Shown: piece after piece, positions 61,200 to 64,000 of the stretch
How the letters are laid out: each line of letters begins with the position of its first letter
How positions within the stretch are numbered: the stretch's first letter is position 1
The notes under the pieces: model-generated
What the model was told of the DNA's origin: nothing
What the model saw: the letters and a program-made list of their open reading frames with translations, nothing else
Databases searched by the model: none
Made by a program: the position numbers and the translations under genes
Assembly (NCBI GenBank): GCA_963573305.1
Contig: OY754329.1
Coordinates: 144,719,266 to 144,783,265, forward strand
Direction of reading: 5' to 3'
Length of the DNA: 64,000 nucleotides
DNA from: Pyrrhosoma nymphula
Taxonomy: Eukaryota > Arthropoda > Insecta > Odonata > Coenagrionidae

Positions 61200-61750
61200 T
61201 TTTTATACATTAAATTGCAATTGATGCACTGCAATTTCCTTCCCTCGGACTACAACCTCGATACGATGGAAGGACTTGCGCGTTCCAGTAACCCCTAGAC
61301 CTGGGCTTACAAGAGCAATTACTATTGCTCCTGGTAGTATCACCAATGCCAAATAGGTCGAAGGGTAGGAGCCAGACTAAAGGTAGTTCACATGATGGTG
61401 TCATGTTAAAACTACTGTAGGGAAGCGGTGATAGGGAAGTCTCCCCCACCATCAATTAACCTTAACAAGGAAGAAAGTCACAGAGAGTTGAATCCTGGCA
61501 ATTACGGGATGCCGCCCAGTAGTGCGGGCATCCCACGTAATCCTTGCGAAACAACGTCATCAGAGGATACAAGGGCTACGAGAGAGAATAAAAATAAGAA
61601 GAAAAGGAAAGCACCGGTAAAAATGAACATTTAACGTTAGGACAATTATGAGGGCTGGGAAGCTAGAAAATATTAAACAGGAAATGGAGAAATGGAAAAT
61701 TGATGCTTTTTGGCTGTACGAAGTGGGATGGAGGGATTTCGGGGTAGGGG
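61200..61750 (+). mobile_element. 5' end of a non-LTR retrotransposon, truncated in the endonuclease
   Basis: Positions 61240-61620 match, inverted, the minus-strand copy at 39217-39750. At 61627-61740 the + strand reads TFNVRTIMRAGKLENIK, then QEMEKWKIDAFWLYEVGW, the start of an AP-type endonuclease (TWNVRTL...GK...L..E......DI..L.E.RW). After about 61745 the frame drifts into a G-rich, unrelated segment, so the rest of the ORF is absent. The piece was probably left by recombination or deletion, because target-primed truncation removes 5' ends, not 3' ends. Confidence 0.65.
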
Positions 61751-64000
61751 CGGATCCAGGGAGCAGTCTTGGGAGGGGGGGAGGGAATTTGGAAAATTTG
61801 TGTAAGGATATGGGTTTGTGCAAGCGCGCACGTTATTACGCCTGCGTGTTTTGTGAATCTTACGTCATACATCTTATACTTACTCATAACTATGCCTGCA
61901 TATTATTACTATGCCAATTGACGATTTATTTAGCATCATTAACTATGATAATTCGAATTTGTTAACTCAGACAATTCTATACGCGATCTGGAGAGGCCTG
62001 TATATGGTACAGGGAACGCCAGAATGGAAAGGAAGGAACATTCAACGAATTATCTGTCTGCGTACGCCATTATTTATTCTCCCATACCCGTCACCCACTT
62101 ATGCTCAAGCCAATTACTACGGTCACTACTCTAAGATAACCCTCTTTGCCTCCATCCCACTTTTATAGAATTGTAACGGGCAATAGGTTTGTTTCTGTCT
62201 ACGTAACTTCTACACGAGTTCACGACCACTGATTCAATAGCGGCCAAAGTATAACAGGATAAAACTAGAGAGATGTTACACCAGTTTATGAAAAAGTTGA
62301 TTCCGTTTTCGGATGAAGTTAAAGTATAGAAATATTCTTTGAAAATCATGTTGTTATGCTAAAATCCAAAAAGTGTAATATCTCCCTATTTTTTTTTAGG
62401 GAAATCAAGAACATTTTACCTGAAAAAAGAATGTTTTGCACTTAACTCGAAAAACAAGGTAAAACACTCTGATTATGCACTAATCAAAATAAGTGCTTAA
62501 AAATAAAATTCAGTGTTATCGGAGAAATACCAAGAGTAGGTATTAAAAGTGTGTGGGAGAATAAAGTAAATAATTATCAAGTAAAAGTCACTTGTTTAGC
62601 AAACTTACAAGAAATACATACCAACTTGAATGGGAGACATCCAAACGAAAGGGTAGATCGCACAAAGTTTGTCGAATTTTGGTCTCCGGAATTCATTAAT
62701 ATGTACTAGTCGGTGCCTCAGGCAGGCACACAAGGTGCGTACGCATTATTCTGTATACCATGGAATTGCAATTTCTTACAGACAAGCTGGAAAGACAATA
62801 GAATTTAGTGAAAAGAATAACTAGCGTTATTTCAATCTTAAAAATTGATGAAGGGACTACTTATAGGAGAACATTTCTGGAAAATGGCTTCCAGAGGTGT
62901 ACATAGCATTCGATATTGTGCGCAGTAGTAGTGTCATGCATGATATTCGCAGTGAATGCTGAGAACTTAAATCGCCGTGTTTAAATGTATTAGTGTAGAT
63001 ACAGTGAACTCCGGTAAACTAGTGCAGCCTAGACACTGTTGTTATGGATATTAATTTTTTAATGAACCGGTTCTGGTTATCTTACAATTAAAGGCGTGTG
63101 CGTGTGATTTCATCGCCAGCAAAGAAAGCGGAGATGTGTTAAAAATAAAAAAATAAATTTCACCGAGGTCAATGACTATTTTATGCTCCATGCAAGATAT
63201 GAATCAATACTTTCATAGGAATGACAGCCCAGCTATTGCAAGTGATAGGTACCTTCATACGTCTGGGAGAATGCTGTTGAATCGCCAATTTCTCATGTTA
63301 TTTCTCCTAGTCACTCCCTTCAAAATACTCCTATTTTAAAGACATTTTGTGTGTTTTTAAGGTCAAGTTCTCAATCTATAAAATAATACTTTGCTGATAG
63401 CCAAACCATTTAAAGTTAATACTACATGGCTAGTACAACAATTAGGTCAAGTGATGCTACAGTGACGCTGTCTTTATATGAGACATTAATTATATCATTA
63501 TTATTCAATTCCTAAGAAGGATTTTAGTTTAACCTCTTTGGCACCTCGTTTAACGAGGGAACTGAAAAATATGGAAGCAAATTGAGCAGGTATGATGAGA
63601 TTGATGTATTATTAGGTGTATTTTTAGATTAGATACATTAAGTGTAAAAAATTAGCTTAACAATGACGAGGTTTCGAGTGGTTCAACATCCAAATCGCGA
63701 GAGCAAATTTTCTGAAATGTCGACATGGAGACATCGCTACAACAGCATTTTTGCAATTTGGTACTTTCTAATACTTTGTTATTAGCTCAACACCAGCCCA
63801 AAAATTCAAATGATAAGTGAGTGGTGTTTTGATGGCCAAAATCCACCTTCCTCCAAGCTTATGCCGCGAAACTTAGGCGTAAAAAGCGAACACAAAACTT
63901 AATTTCTCCCTTAAGAGAAAAATTACCATCACACAACTTGAAGGACAGATAGCTATGATATTTAGCTACCAAATATTAAAAAATAGCTAATTGAAGGGGT
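61751..64000. other. Intergenic, nothing recognised
   Basis: Mixed AT-rich sequence to the end of the window. Open frames are short and show no domain or splice-supported continuation. Confidence 0.45.

Noticed and set aside
1..64000. CRISPR arrays, rRNA genes, bacterial operons or viral genomes
   Set aside because: No regularly spaced repeats of the right size and no clustered prokaryotic-style genes; the repeats present are tandem, inverted or transposon-derived.

Overview
The window looks like insect nuclear DNA. It has short exons with GT/AG boundaries inside very long introns, no operons, one conserved insect-type transcription-factor gene, and many decayed arthropod-type transposons. 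The species cannot be told from the sequence. The first ~17.5 kb is richer in GC, with long pyrimidine tracts on the + strand; the rest is AT-rich.

The one clear host gene is on the + strand and is the 3' half of a pipsqueak-type (Psq) transcription factor. It most resembles the BTB-Psq family, and jim lovell (lov) is my best guess, from memory and without a search. The BTB exon is not in the window and presumably lies upstream. Six exons are supported by splice sites and reading phase. A short shared exon (15068-15125) ends in phase 1. It can join either a terminal exon carrying one Psq domain (20537-20991, own stop) or a chain of four exons (28704-28820, 41939-42202, 43284-43438, 48123-48695) carrying a different Psq domain, an AT-hook-like segment and a Pro/Ala/Gln/Gly-rich tail. 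Both joins restore an Asp codon. The locus therefore appears to swap DNA-binding domains by alternative 3' exons, and this is the main finding.

The introns are a transposon graveyard. They hold a Penelope-like element (PLE) with GIY-YIG remnant and inverted ends (26.1-27.2 kb), a second PLE on the minus strand (30.4-31.3 kb), a tiny PLE-like palindrome with a 12-bp target duplication (47.5-47.7 kb), and hammerhead-like motifs at several of these sites and near 6.73 kb. A jockey/CR1-like LINE (about 31.9-36.4 kb) is split by a 1284-bp terminal-inverted-repeat element with a 5-bp duplication. Several fragments of one or more other non-LTR families lie on both strands (8.7, 10.4, 36.5, 38.0, 39.0 and 61.2 kb).

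Downstream of the host gene are a likely long 3' UTR, a 1796-bp TA-flanked element built of iterated ATATCC/GACATCC motifs (55.6-57.4 kb), and a minus-strand, intron-bearing, stop-damaged gene resembling DUF7869-type transposon-associated proteins (58.2-60.0 kb). No CRISPR, rRNA or intact tRNA was seen.
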